Positions 1 through 7,683 of a stretch of DNA of 64,000 nucleotides are shown piece by piece; positions within the stretch are counted from its first letter, which is position 1, and the number at the start of each line of letters is the position of its first letter. This DNA is from Sinomicrobium soli (lineage in GTDB: Bacteria; Bacteroidota; Bacteroidia; Flavobacteriales; Flavobacteriaceae). The translations under genes were made by a program, and so were the position numbers. The notes below the pieces were generated by a model. That model worked only from the letters and a program-made list of their open reading frames with translations, was not told the origin of the DNA and ran no database searches. Location of the stretch: NCBI RefSeq assembly GCF_003285545.1, contig NZ_QLNV01000005.1, positions 248,001-312,000 of the forward strand. The letters run 5' to 3'.

Positions 1-479
1 TCGGAACCTCCGATACCTATATTGACTACGTCGGTAAATGCTTTCCCGGTATATCCTTTCTTTTCTCCGGAAATGACCGCTTCGGTAAAAGCCTTTATCT
101 TTTTCTTTACATCGTATATTTCAGGAATGATATTCGCACCGTCTACCCTGATATCGGCATCTCCGGCAGCCCGAAGGGCGGTGTGGAGCACAGCCCTGTT
201 CTCGGTCTCATTGATAAGGTCTCCGGAAAAATATTTTTGTATGGCATCCTTCAGCTGTACTTCTTCGGCAAGAGATAAAAGCAGGCCCATGGTTTCTTCC
301 GTAATACGGTTTTTGGAGTAATCCACAAAAAAATCGTTCCATTGCACGGTAAACCTGGAAGCTCTTCCGGGGTCGGTAGCGAAGAGGGTCTTCATTTTTG
401 TGTCATGGGTTTCCTGATAGTGATCCGCCAGTTTTTTCCAGGCCTGGGCCCGGGTCGGGTTTGTCTTTTGTAATGGCAT
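1..479 (-). CDS. pgi: Glucose-6-phosphate isomerase, N-terminal part (cut by window edge)
   Basis: Cytosolic glycolytic enzyme interconverting glucose-6-phosphate and fructose-6-phosphate. Translating the minus strand from the ATG at 479 gives 159 residues without a stop up to the edge. The segment contains the family pattern SKNRIT...LLSLAEE, then INETENRAVLHTALR, and ends in VNIGIGGS, the start of the sugar-phosphate binding SIS domain. About a third of a normal ~550-residue protein is present. It lies 113 bp downstream of the M23 peptidase gene on the same strand and is probably co-transcribed with it. Identity is confident; the rest of the gene is outside the window. Confidence 0.93.
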   Translation of the reverse strand, partial: MPLQKTNPTRAQAWKKLADHYQETHDTKMKTLFATDPGRASRFTVQWNDFFVDYSKNRITEETMGLLLSLAEEVQLKDAIQKYFSGDLINETENRAVLHTALRAAGDADIRVDGANIIPEIYDVKKKIKAFTEAVISGEKKGYTGKAFTDVVNIGIGGS

Positions 480-592
480 TGTGTTTTTCGTTTATTTCTT
501 TTTCTGCAGGGACCCGGTTTTTTCGAAGTTTCGGGGCTTTTTCTTTCGGACCCCTGCAATATGCAATAATTTTATCGGGTATGGCGAAGGAC

Positions 593-1861
593 CTATTCTG
601 CGGAAGTGACGAATTCTTCCTGGTCTTCCTCAAAAATGATATCGTCCAGCCTTGATTTAAGCGGCCGGATATATGTGAGGTAGCCTTCCTTGAGTTCTTT
701 TTCGATAGGCTCGGCAGAAGGCAGGTCCTGTTTGTAAGGGTCTACCTGCTTCCCGTTTTTCCAGAAGCGGTAGCACACGTGCGGGCCGGTAGCCAGTCCT
801 GTGCTTCCTACATAGCCGATCACTTCCCCCTGTTTTACATACTGCCCCACCCTGGCGGCTCTTTTCGACATGTGGAGGTATTGCGTTTCGTAAGTGCTGT
901 TGTGCCTTATCTTTACGTAATTCCCGTTTCCGGAGGTGTATCCCGATATGGTAACGGTACCGTTGGCCGTGGCCTTTATGGGAGTGCCGTGCGGGGCTGC
1001 ATAATCTGTTCCGAGATGTGCTTTCCAGCGTTTCTGAACCGGATGAAAACGCCGTGGATTGTAACGGGAGGAGATCCTGCTGTACTCCAGCGGGGCTTTC
1101 AGGAACGCCCTGCGGAGGGTATTGGCCTTTTCGTCGTAGTAATCGCTGACCTTGTTTACGGAGTCGGTCTGGAATTTAAAGGAATAAAAAGGTTTTTTGT
1201 TGTGCTCGAAATAGGCCGCCTTGATATTTCCTATGCCCGCATAGATGGTATCGTCGATATATTTTTCCTCAAAAATGATCTTGAACCGGTCGCCGCGCCG
1301 GAGCCTGAAAAAATCCACGGTCCAGGCGTAGATGTTGGAGAGTTCGTAAGCGACCTGGTAGTCCAGTTCCTGGTTCATAATGGCTTCCGAGAGCGAACTG
1401 GTGATAACCCCCGAGGCTTCCCTCTCCACTACGGTTACCGGTTTCTTGTCTTTATAGGTCTGTATGGAATCGGCAAAGTTGATCACCACATAATCTACCT
1501 TGTTGGGCTGGTAGATAAAGCATTGCGGGGTTTGTGTGGAGTCCTTGCTGAAGAGCAGGGTGTAGGGTTTGCCGACGCGAAGCCCCCTTACGATATCATA
1601 GGTGTCTTTGGCGGCTTCGGCGATCTGGTATACCTTGCCGTAATCCAGATTGTTTTTGGCGAGGATCTCTCCGAAGCTGTCTCCCGATTTTATGGTGTCC
1701 CTGCGAACGATATAATCATTGAGGTTGAATCCGAATTCCGTGATCTCAATAGGTTTTGAAACTTCCCTCTCCGCAGTTTCCGCATTTTTTTCCTCTTCCT
1801 TTTCCTTTTTGCAGGCCGTAAAAGTAACGGCCAGTGCAAGCAAAGCGACTTTTTTCAGCAT
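593..1861 (-). CDS. M23 family metallopeptidase, lipoprotein, with HxC instead of HxH
   Basis: Predicted envelope peptidoglycan endopeptidase of 422 residues. The N-terminus is a lipoprotein signal with Cys17 followed by a lysine/glutamate-rich linker. Residues about 50-110 resemble the OapA/LysM-like N-terminal region of cell-division-associated M23 proteins (RRDTIKSGDSFGEIL). The C-terminal peptidase domain carries HLGTD (His282, Asp286), YLHMS, and GPHVC (His361), where the usual final zinc ligand His is Cys363. The start ATG overlaps the stop of the upstream dioxygenase gene by one base (TAATG), so translation is probably coupled. Family assignment is confident; whether the Cys variant is active is not shown by the sequence. 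Confidence 0.9.
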   Translation of the reverse strand: MLKKVALLALAVTFTACKKEKEEEKNAETAEREVSKPIEITEFGFNLNDYIVRRDTIKSGDSFGEILAKNNLDYGKVYQIAEAAKDTYDIVRGLRVGKPYTLLFSKDSTQTPQCFIYQPNKVDYVVINFADSIQTYKDKKPVTVVEREASGVITSSLSEAIMNQELDYQVAYELSNIYAWTVDFFRLRRGDRFKIIFEEKYIDDTIYAGIGNIKAAYFEHNKKPFYSFKFQTDSVNKVSDYYDEKANTLRRAFLKAPLEYSRISSRYNPRRFHPVQKRWKAHLGTDYAAPHGTPIKATANGTVTISGYTSGNGNYVKIRHNSTYETQYLHMSKRAARVGQYVKQGEVIGYVGSTGLATGPHVCYRFWKNGKQVDPYKQDLPSAEPIEKELKEGYLTYIRPLKSRLDDIIFEEDQEEFVTSAE

Positions 1862-2829
1862 TAGTTTCTTGTGTTTTCCGGATTAAACCTGTGTGCTACC
1901 CATTCTTTTCCCCAGTCCTCTTTTTCATCTTCGTCCCAAATTTCAGGAAAAAAGATGACTTTTTGAAATCCGGGAGGTAAATATTCTCTCCAATTGGTTC
2001 CTCCTGAGGCTTCTATAGTGGTGTTGTCTTTCCTCAGATACCGGTAGGCCGACCCCAAATGTACGAGCGGCCAGTTTACATTGGCATTGGTATCGAGGGA
2101 TTTCATGCTCTCTGTCAGTTCGGGCCTGTTCCGTTCTTCGGGCGGAAGCTGAAGGTATTTATCGTATATGGTGGCATTTTTAACCATATGGGATATCCTC
2201 ATGAATCTGGGGGTATAGCGATATTCGAACTGCTTGAGTGTCAATGTCTTTTCTCCCGTGTCTTTGTCGGTAGCCCCCTTTTTCCAGTAGATGTTCTCAT
2301 AGAGCACTTCTGCAGGGGTATCAGAAGAAAAACGGTCTCTTACGGAGTGATGCACAAGGTTTTCCATGGGAGTGGCATACAGTTCTATCATTCTGTACTG
2401 GGCCGACTGGAAACCGCTTGCCGGAAGCAGCGACATGCGGAACTGCATGAACTGTTCCGGGTCCATACCGTGGATCATGACTTCGAAAGAGGTGATAAGT
2501 GCCTTGAAATAGCGGTTGATACGGTCTATCTTGCGTATAAAAAAATCTGCGGTTTGCAGTTTGTCGTCTATGATCTGTTTTTGCTCGTGAATGATCAGCT
2601 TGAAGTAGAGCTCGGTGATCTGGTGGTACATGATGAAGATCTCCTCATCGGGAAAATGCGTCCGGGGGATCTGCAGGCTGAGTAATGTGTCCAGTTGTAC
2701 ATAGTCCCAATAGGTGAGATAGCGCTGATGCAGCAGTCCGTCGAGATAGGCCCCCAGGTCCTGTCCGGAATTTTTATACTTTTCTTCTAACTGGTGAATT
2801 CTTTCCGCAATTTCCGGTTTTATCTCCAT
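1861..2829 (-). CDS. Tryptophan 2,3-dioxygenase family protein
   Basis: Predicted cytosolic haem dioxygenase of 322 residues opening the indole ring of tryptophan, the first step of the kynurenine pathway. Family features seen are TYWDYVQLDTLLSLQ, the DEEIFIMYHQITELYFK helix containing the substrate-pocket His, FRMSLLPASGFQS, and a late His in LVHLGSAYRYL at the haem-ligand position. The canonical C-terminal GTGGSSG loop is replaced by ASGGTNW, so this is a divergent member and its substrate is less certain than its fold. It starts 4 bp after the DUF3108 gene and overlaps the M23 gene by one base. No other kynurenine-pathway gene is in the window. Confidence 0.85.
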   Translation of the reverse strand: MEIKPEIAERIHQLEEKYKNSGQDLGAYLDGLLHQRYLTYWDYVQLDTLLSLQIPRTHFPDEEIFIMYHQITELYFKLIIHEQKQIIDDKLQTADFFIRKIDRINRYFKALITSFEVMIHGMDPEQFMQFRMSLLPASGFQSAQYRMIELYATPMENLVHHSVRDRFSSDTPAEVLYENIYWKKGATDKDTGEKTLTLKQFEYRYTPRFMRISHMVKNATIYDKYLQLPPEERNRPELTESMKSLDTNANVNWPLVHLGSAYRYLRKDNTTIEASGGTNWREYLPPGFQKVIFFPEIWDEDEKEDWGKEWVAHRFNPENTRN

Positions 2830-2833
2830 GATG

Positions 2834-3625
2834 TTAATCTGCTACTACTTTGAACTGGTGTTTCAGCCCTTTGAATGCCTCGAGGTCTGCCTTGATAGAC
2901 CCGACCCTCAGATCGGCCTTTATGCGCAGGGGAAGCTTGTTGTCGTCGTCAGAAACCCAGAGGGTGAGGCTTTCCTTTTCCTTGAAAACCCTTCCTGCCT
3001 GAACGTAAGGGCGAAACTTGATACACGAAATTTTGCCAAATTTAGTCTTTAATACTTCTTTGCCCAAGAACTTGAGCTTAAATTTAAAGGTCTTGTCGTC
3101 GTCGTAAAGCAGGTCCAGTTCTTTTTCAAGGCCCTCCTGCATATCTTCAGACTTATAGTGGTTGCGCAGATAGTACACTGCCGACAGCAGGTCCTGTATA
3201 TCGTTGTTTACCGGTATAGTGGTTGTTTTCTGATGTTTTTTGTTGTGCACCACGGCCTGTCCGGAGGCGTAATCAAAATCTATCTGCAGGTCTTTGGTAT
3301 ACCCCCCTTCATCGATCTGGCGGATAAAGCGGTAAGGGCGCCCGCTGTCTTTATCGAAATAACTTTCATAATTGTCATCCACCTTAAAGAATAACCGGGC
3401 AAGCCCCGTAGTGCGCCCCGTGCCGATAACGTGAAATACCTGTTTCCCCTCAAAGTGCTCTTCCTTGACCTCCAGGGTGGCATAGCTCGCATTGAAGATG
3501 CCGTAATGTACACGATACTGCAACCATTCGCCGGCAGCAAAGGCATTGTTATGTGTCGCGTCGCGTTGTGCATGGGCAGTGCTCAGGAGGCAACAGGTTA
3601 TGAAGGTTAAGATACATGTTCTCAT
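2834..3625 (-). CDS. DUF3108 domain-containing periplasmic protein
   Basis: A 263-residue protein with a cleavable signal peptide (cut near AHAQ, residue 20). The body has the beta-rich pattern of DUF3108 proteins: GEWLQYRVHYG at the start, then YDDDKTFKFKLKFLGKEVL, and a terminal LWVSDDDNKLPLRIKADLRVGSIKADL. The molecular role of this family is not established. It is the first gene of the apparent operon leading to the dioxygenase (4 bp gap), the M23 peptidase and pgi. The ATG at 3625 is directly followed by the signal peptide, which supports this start. Confidence 0.82.
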   Translation of the reverse strand: MRTCILTFITCCLLSTAHAQRDATHNNAFAAGEWLQYRVHYGIFNASYATLEVKEEHFEGKQVFHVIGTGRTTGLARLFFKVDDNYESYFDKDSGRPYRFIRQIDEGGYTKDLQIDFDYASGQAVVHNKKHQKTTTIPVNNDIQDLLSAVYYLRNHYKSEDMQEGLEKELDLLYDDDKTFKFKLKFLGKEVLKTKFGKISCIKFRPYVQAGRVFKEKESLTLWVSDDDNKLPLRIKADLRVGSIKADLEAFKGLKHQFKVVAD

Positions 3626-3686
3626 ACTACGGGTCGTAATTGATATGTAAAAATAATAAAAAGCAATGATTATGCCAGATAAACAG

Positions 3687-3706
3687 CGGGTTATTAATTT
3701 AACCCG
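3687..3706. other. Inverted repeat upstream of the DUF3108 operon
   Basis: Perfect 7 bp arms CGGGTTA/TAACCCG around a 6-base loop, about 60 bp upstream of the DUF3108 start. It could be an operator or an mRNA hairpin in the operon leader. No T-tract follows on either strand, so it is not a clear intrinsic terminator. Confidence 0.4.
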
Positions 3707-3816
3707 GAAGCCGTGAAAAAATTGTCCGGACGGTGTTTTTTGCCGGGGGGACCGGGAGATGGAGCGTTATGGGTGTCTGTGTATGATGCTTACGCAGGGG
3801 CGAAGAAAAACCGTAT

Positions 3817-3851
3817 AAAAAACGAAAGGCCCGGAAAACTCCGGGCCTTTC
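3817..3851 (-). terminator. Intrinsic terminator of the candidate small RNA
   Basis: Stem GAAAGGCCCGG/CCGGGCCTTTC with a 6-base loop (3824-3851). On the minus strand it is followed by G and six T, the order expected for minus-strand termination. On the plus strand no T-run follows. Confidence 0.8.
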
Positions 3852-3922
3852 AATTAACCAACCAAAACTTTAAATTATGAAAACTTTACTTAAAGTTACA
3901 AAAGGGCACCACCCCTTTTGCT
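3817..3922 (-). ncRNA. Candidate small structured RNA, about 105 nt
   Basis: Read on the minus strand, a -7-like TATATTTG (3934-3927) is followed by three successive hairpins: CAAAAGGG/CCCTTTTG (arms 3920-3913 and 3906-3899), ACTTTAA/TTAAAGT (3896-3890 and 3874-3868), and an 11 bp G+C-rich stem (3851-3824) followed by six T, a typical intrinsic terminator. No gene lies upstream on this strand because bioF is divergent, so the terminator needs its own transcript. It may be a free small RNA or a terminated leader of the DUF3108 operon, whose start is about 190 bp downstream. The -33 region is poor. I do not know the family. Confidence 0.55.
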
Positions 3923-3926
3923 GATA

Positions 3927-3934
3927 CAAATATA
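3927..3934 (-). promoter_or_regulatory. Candidate -7 element for the small RNA
   Basis: Plus-strand CAAATATA is TATATTTG on the minus strand, matching the Bacteroidetes TAnnTTTG consensus. A TTG is found only 13 bp upstream instead of about 19-23 bp, so the -33 element is uncertain. Confidence 0.45.
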
Positions 3935-4267
3935 TGTCAGAAAAATACAATTGGAAATGCTTTTAAGAAACTTTAACGCAAAGGAGGGTGAAACAATATT
4001 TTTTGTTAACGAACTTTGGTGTATCTGCAAAGAAAAACGACAAGGGTTAAAAGGTTGTTATACGCCGTCAATCCCAGTGTTATAAGGGGTTTAGCTACGA
4101 AAACGTTGTAGTTGCCCCCGGAAAAACCAATCGTTAATGAAACGTTTTAGCGAAAAACGGGTTTTGAACTCCAAAAATAACATTTCCGGGAAAAAGAACA
4201 GGGAATACCGGCTGTTTTTTTGGGTTATGCGATAGTCTTTTATGACGGTCGCTGTGTTGCTTTTTTA
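3935..4267. other. Intergenic stretch upstream of bioF
   Basis: AT-rich DNA between the candidate small RNA and the bioF promoter. I see no coding region or convincing terminator in it. It contains a GTTAAC palindrome at 4005-4010 and two loosely similar AACGTT blocks (around 4098 and 4141) of unknown meaning. Confidence 0.5.
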
Positions 4268-4275
4268 TACCTTTG
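4268..4275 (+). promoter_or_regulatory. bioF -7 promoter element, 4 bp before the ATG
   Basis: TACCTTTG matches TAnnTTTG exactly and ends 4 bases before the bioF ATG at 4280. If used, transcription would begin at or next to the start codon and give a leaderless mRNA. A clear TTG at the proper -33 spacing was not found. Confidence 0.5.
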
Positions 4276-4279
4276 GCTT

Positions 4280-5443
4280 ATGTTTTTTCCTGAAAAATTA
4301 GATAAGAAACTGCAGGACCGCGAAGAGCGCAATGCATTCCGGACTTTACCCGTGGCTTCGGGGGGAGCGGATTTTTACTCTAATGACTATCTCGGGCTTT
4401 CGGGGGATGCGTCCCTGTTTTACGGGGCGGCAGACCTTGTGGAGCAATGCGGGCAGCCCCGGAATGGCGCTACGGGATCGCGCCTTTTGTCGGGTAATCA
4501 TTCGTGGTACGGAAGGGCAGAACGGAAGCTTGCCGGGTTTCACCAGGCGGAAGCTGCGCTGGTGTTTAATTCGGGATATGATGCCAATGTCGGTTTGTTT
4601 TCCAGTGTGCTCCAGCGGGGAGATGTGGTGCTGTACGACGAGCTGATTCACGCGAGTATACGCGATGGCATACGTATGGGGCAGGGAAAGGGATTCCGGT
4701 TCAGGCACAATGACATTGCAGACCTGGAATCGCATCTCCGCAGGATCAGGGAAAAAGAAGGACAGCAGGCTACGGGACATTTGTATATTGTAACGGAGTC
4801 GGTCTTTTCTATGGACGGGGATATTCCCGACCTGGAAATGATGACGGAGGTTGCCGAAAAATATGGTGCATTTCTTATCGTAGACGAGGCTCATGCGGTA
4901 GGGGTCTTCGGGAATGGCGGGGAAGGAATGGTGCAGGCTCTCGGGTTGCAGGACAGGGTATTTGCAAGGATAGTGACCTTCGGCAAGGCTGTGGGTTGTC
5001 ACGGTGCCGCCGTGCTGGGACCGGCCAGGCTAAAGGATTATCTGGTCAATTTTGCCCGGAGTCTTATCTATACTACGGCCATGCCTCCTCATGCCCTGGC
5101 GGCCGTAATGGTAGCCTATGATAAGCTGGCAACGCCTGTAAGGGCTGAATTGCTGTACAATATCGGTTTCTTCAGGAAACAACTGGAAACGTTCCGGTTG
5201 CTGCCCCGTTTTATAGAAAGCCGTTCCGCCATACATTGTTGTGTAATTCCCGGGAACGACAAGGTAAAGCTGGTGTCGCAGGTGTTGGGAGAACAGGGTT
5301 TTTCGGTAAAGCCCATACTTTCGCCTACAGTGCCCGAAGGCCAGGAAAGATTGCGGTTCTGCCTTCACAGTTATAATACGGAAAAAGAGATCTCGGCCGT
5401 ACTGCATTTGCTTTCCGGCTGGTATGAAAAATGGAGTATATGA
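4280..5443 (+). CDS. bioF: 8-amino-7-oxononanoate synthase family
   Basis: PLP-dependent alpha-oxoamine synthase of 387 residues that condenses a pimeloyl thioester with L-alanine in biotin synthesis. Seen are FYSNDYLGLSGD near the N-terminus, NGATGSRLLSGNH, VTESVFSMDGDIPDL, DEAHAVGVFG and the PLP lysine (Lys236) in TFGKAVGCHG. The ATG at 4280 is preferred over a possible upstream TTG at 4220, because homology to the family begins just after it and the -7 element lies between the two. The stop overlaps the bioD ATG (ATGA). Function is supported by the adjacent bioD and nearby bioA. Confidence 0.93.
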   Translation: MFFPEKLDKKLQDREERNAFRTLPVASGGADFYSNDYLGLSGDASLFYGAADLVEQCGQPRNGATGSRLLSGNHSWYGRAERKLAGFHQAEAALVFNSGYDANVGLFSSVLQRGDVVLYDELIHASIRDGIRMGQGKGFRFRHNDIADLESHLRRIREKEGQQATGHLYIVTESVFSMDGDIPDLEMMTEVAEKYGAFLIVDEAHAVGVFGNGGEGMVQALGLQDRVFARIVTFGKAVGCHGAAVLGPARLKDYLVNFARSLIYTTAMPPHALAAVMVAYDKLATPVRAELLYNIGFFRKQLETFRLLPRFIESRSAIHCCVIPGNDKVKLVSQVLGEQGFSVKPILSPTVPEGQERLRFCLHSYNTEKEISAVLHLLSGWYEKWSI

Positions 5444-6063
5444 AAAAGAAATTCTTTATTACCGGGATATCCACCGAAGTGGGCAAGACCGTGGTGTCTG
5501 CGATGGTGGTCGAAGCTCTTGGGGCAGATTACTGGAAGCCCGTACAGGCGGGAGATCTGGATGAATCCGATACCCATAAGGTGTCCGGACTTATTTCCAA
5601 TACGAAAACAAAAATGCACCCTAATGCTTACGCACTGCACACTCCCATGAGCCCGCATGCGGCTGCCGGTATAGACGGGGTGCATATAGAAGCCGGAACG
5701 ATATCAGAACCCCGGACAGATAATCACTTGGTGATTGAAGGTGCCGGAGGGCTGCTGGTGCCGTTAAATGAAAAGGAGACCATTGCCGATCTTATCAGGC
5801 CGGATTACAGGGTATTGCTGGTTTCGAGGAACTACCTCGGGAGCATCAACCATACGTTGCTGACTGTCGAAGCCCTGAAGCGGAGGAATGCGAGGATTGC
5901 GGGGATCATTATCAGCGGAGCGGAAAACCCTTCGACGGAATCGGTCATTGAGAAAATGGGAGGGGTGCATATTGTATTCCGTATCCGGGAAGAGGAACAT
6001 TTTGACCGTGAGGTGGTGCGTAGATACGCCACCCGGCTCTTACCCGTACTGGAGGGGCTTTGA
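5440..6063 (+). CDS. bioD: Dethiobiotin synthetase
   Basis: ATP-dependent ligase of 207 residues that closes the ureido ring of dethiobiotin from 7,8-diaminononanoate and CO2. The N-terminal P-loop variant FITGISTEVGKT is intact, followed by YWKPVQAG, and VIEGAGGLLVPLNE is the family's second signature. The ATG at 5440 overlaps the bioF stop by four bases (ATGA) and gives the usual MKKKFFITG start; an in-frame ATG at 5431 would add three residues. Co-transcribed with bioF. It is followed by a convergent glycosyltransferase gene 20 bp away with no recognisable terminator between. Confidence 0.93.
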   Translation: MKKKFFITGISTEVGKTVVSAMVVEALGADYWKPVQAGDLDESDTHKVSGLISNTKTKMHPNAYALHTPMSPHAAAGIDGVHIEAGTISEPRTDNHLVIEGAGGLLVPLNEKETIADLIRPDYRVLLVSRNYLGSINHTLLTVEALKRRNARIAGIIISGAENPSTESVIEKMGGVHIVFRIREEEHFDREVVRRYATRLLPVLEGL

Positions 6064-6072
6064 GTTTGTGGT

Positions 6073-6105
6073 TTTTTAGTTCTTAGTTGTTAGTTCGTAG
6101 TTTGG
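6073..6105. repeat. Short TTAGTT-type intergenic repeat
   Basis: Imperfect tandem of TAGTT-like units (TTAGTTCTTAGTTGTTAG). The 13-mer TAGTTCTTAGTTG recurs at about 58338-58350 next to a larger palindromic repeat. On the minus strand it supplies the last residues (LRTNN) and stop of the glycosyltransferase gene. Confidence 0.5.
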
Positions 6106-7624
6106 GCCGTGGGACCATTGTCATGCTTGGCTTAAGTCGGTAGATCTCGGCTTCTCCTATTCGTTTGATAAGGCGGTATCTGCTGTCGAGGATATTCCTG
6201 AAATAAATGTTTTGGGCGGCATTGTCTTTCATAAAGGGGATCTTTCCTCTTTCGGTGATGATGAGTTCGGGACTTATTTCCGAGCAGATATATTTGAGTT
6301 CTTCAACACTGTTGAGGCGGGGGTTATCAAAAAAAGGATAAAGCTGTTCGCGGTTGAGGTTGGTGGGGTGGGTGACTGATTTTGTAGGGGGGAGCTCATC
6401 CGTCAGCCAGTACCCGATATGATTTTCCAGGAAAAAGACCGACCGTACGTCCCCTATGTTTTTTTCGATATATTCCGAAACCTCAATGCCCTCCCCGTTA
6501 TAGGGCGACTTTCCGTCCAATACCCTGTTGCCCACATGGTAGTATTCCCGCAGGGGCTCGAATTGTATCAGGAGCATGACCGTAAGGGCAATGAAAGGGG
6601 TGGCCTTTACAGTGTTGAACCAGGAAAAATGGCTTACGATAATGGCCAGGGGAAGGATAAGGAAGGGATATAGCTGTATGAGGTAATGACTGTTTACCTC
6701 TCCCGATTGTATAAAGGAGAACATGACCCCGAAAATGGACAACAGGATATAGGTGTAGTTCCTGCAGCGTTTCGGGAAACACTTCTTTTTGTGATTGAGC
6801 AGGATCAGGACAGCGGTAATAAAAATAAAGGGAAGCAGGTCTACAAAGGCATTTATATTGTTGGCAGGGTCCGGAGTATCGTAGTGCAGGGGGGCGAGGA
6901 TCACGGATTCCCACCATATGCCTAAAAGCCCGTTGAGATAGTAGGGAACAGCAGTACAAAGCACCGGGATAATGACCCCGAGACCGTAGTAGCAGCCTGT
7001 TTTCAGAGCACTTGCGAATCCTTTGTCCCGGTACTCGAAAAAGATGATGCCCAGCCCGGTAAACAATATGGGGTAGGCCAGGTTCAGCTTTATCATGGCG
7101 GCGATACCGAACAGAAACCCGGCAAAGAAAAGGTGCCTGTTCCCGGTAGCCTTGACAATCAGCCAGAAGCCGGGTACGGAGAAGAGCATCGAAAGGTGTT
7201 CGGTCATCACTCCCTGTATGTTTCCGAAGAGACTGGACAGGAAGACGTAAAGCATTCCGCACCAGAACCCCGTTTTTCGCCCTGACAGGCGGTCGCCGAT
7301 CTTATAGAGGAAGAGGGAGGTTATGGCAATGGCGATAGTACCGGCCAGGCGGATGGCGATAAAGCTCTTTCCGAAAACCGTGATCACGGCGGCAAAGAAG
7401 AGAAAGGCGAGCGGGGGTTTAAGGTCCCAGAGATAGGTATACGGGAGATGGCCTTCCGCCCAGGATTGTCCCATCAGGATAAATGTGCTTTCATCCCGGT
7501 CTATATAGTCCCGGAAAAAGAAGGGAAACCGTATAAACAGAGCCACTCCCAGAAAAATAAGGAAGATATGCAGTGGTTTTATCCTGTGATAATTAAGGGA
7601 TATCCCTTGCTTAAATAGGCTCAA
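6083..7624 (-). CDS. GT-C membrane glycosyltransferase (ArnT/PMT family 39-like)
   Basis: Integral membrane protein of 513 residues with about 11-12 hydrophobic segments. The first periplasmic loop contains FRDYIDRDES, with the acidic pair expected at the GT-C active site, and YLWDLKPPLAFLFFA matches the PMT_2 signature. Such enzymes transfer sugars from polyprenyl-phosphate donors to lipids or proteins on the periplasmic face; donor and acceptor cannot be read from sequence. The gene sits between bioD (convergent) and bioA (divergent) and has no obvious link to biotin. Its final codons lie in a short intergenic repeat, suggesting that the C-terminal tail is recent. Confidence 0.8.
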   Translation of the reverse strand: MSLFKQGISLNYHRIKPLHIFLIFLGVALFIRFPFFFRDYIDRDESTFILMGQSWAEGHLPYTYLWDLKPPLAFLFFAAVITVFGKSFIAIRLAGTIAIAITSLFLYKIGDRLSGRKTGFWCGMLYVFLSSLFGNIQGVMTEHLSMLFSVPGFWLIVKATGNRHLFFAGFLFGIAAMIKLNLAYPILFTGLGIIFFEYRDKGFASALKTGCYYGLGVIIPVLCTAVPYYLNGLLGIWWESVILAPLHYDTPDPANNINAFVDLLPFIFITAVLILLNHKKKCFPKRCRNYTYILLSIFGVMFSFIQSGEVNSHYLIQLYPFLILPLAIIVSHFSWFNTVKATPFIALTVMLLIQFEPLREYYHVGNRVLDGKSPYNGEGIEVSEYIEKNIGDVRSVFFLENHIGYWLTDELPPTKSVTHPTNLNREQLYPFFDNPRLNSVEELKYICSEISPELIITERGKIPFMKDNAAQNIYFRNILDSRYRLIKRIGEAEIYRLKPSMTMVPRPKLRTNN

Positions 7625-7683
7625 AGCTGGTCTGGTTTAACTACAATTCTCATCTTTGCAAGATAATATAAAAACGGTTTTAC

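Noticed and set aside
779-2685. Long plus-strand reading frames opposite the M23 and dioxygenase genes
   Set aside because: They are antisense to genes with clear domain motifs and have no recognisable protein features of their own.
3877-3924. Plus-strand 15-codon reading frame MKTLLKVTKGHHPFC followed by a hairpin, like a His leader peptide
   Set aside because: The same bases are explained better as a minus-strand structured RNA with terminator T-tract on the minus strand; no his gene is near and there is no plus-strand T-run.
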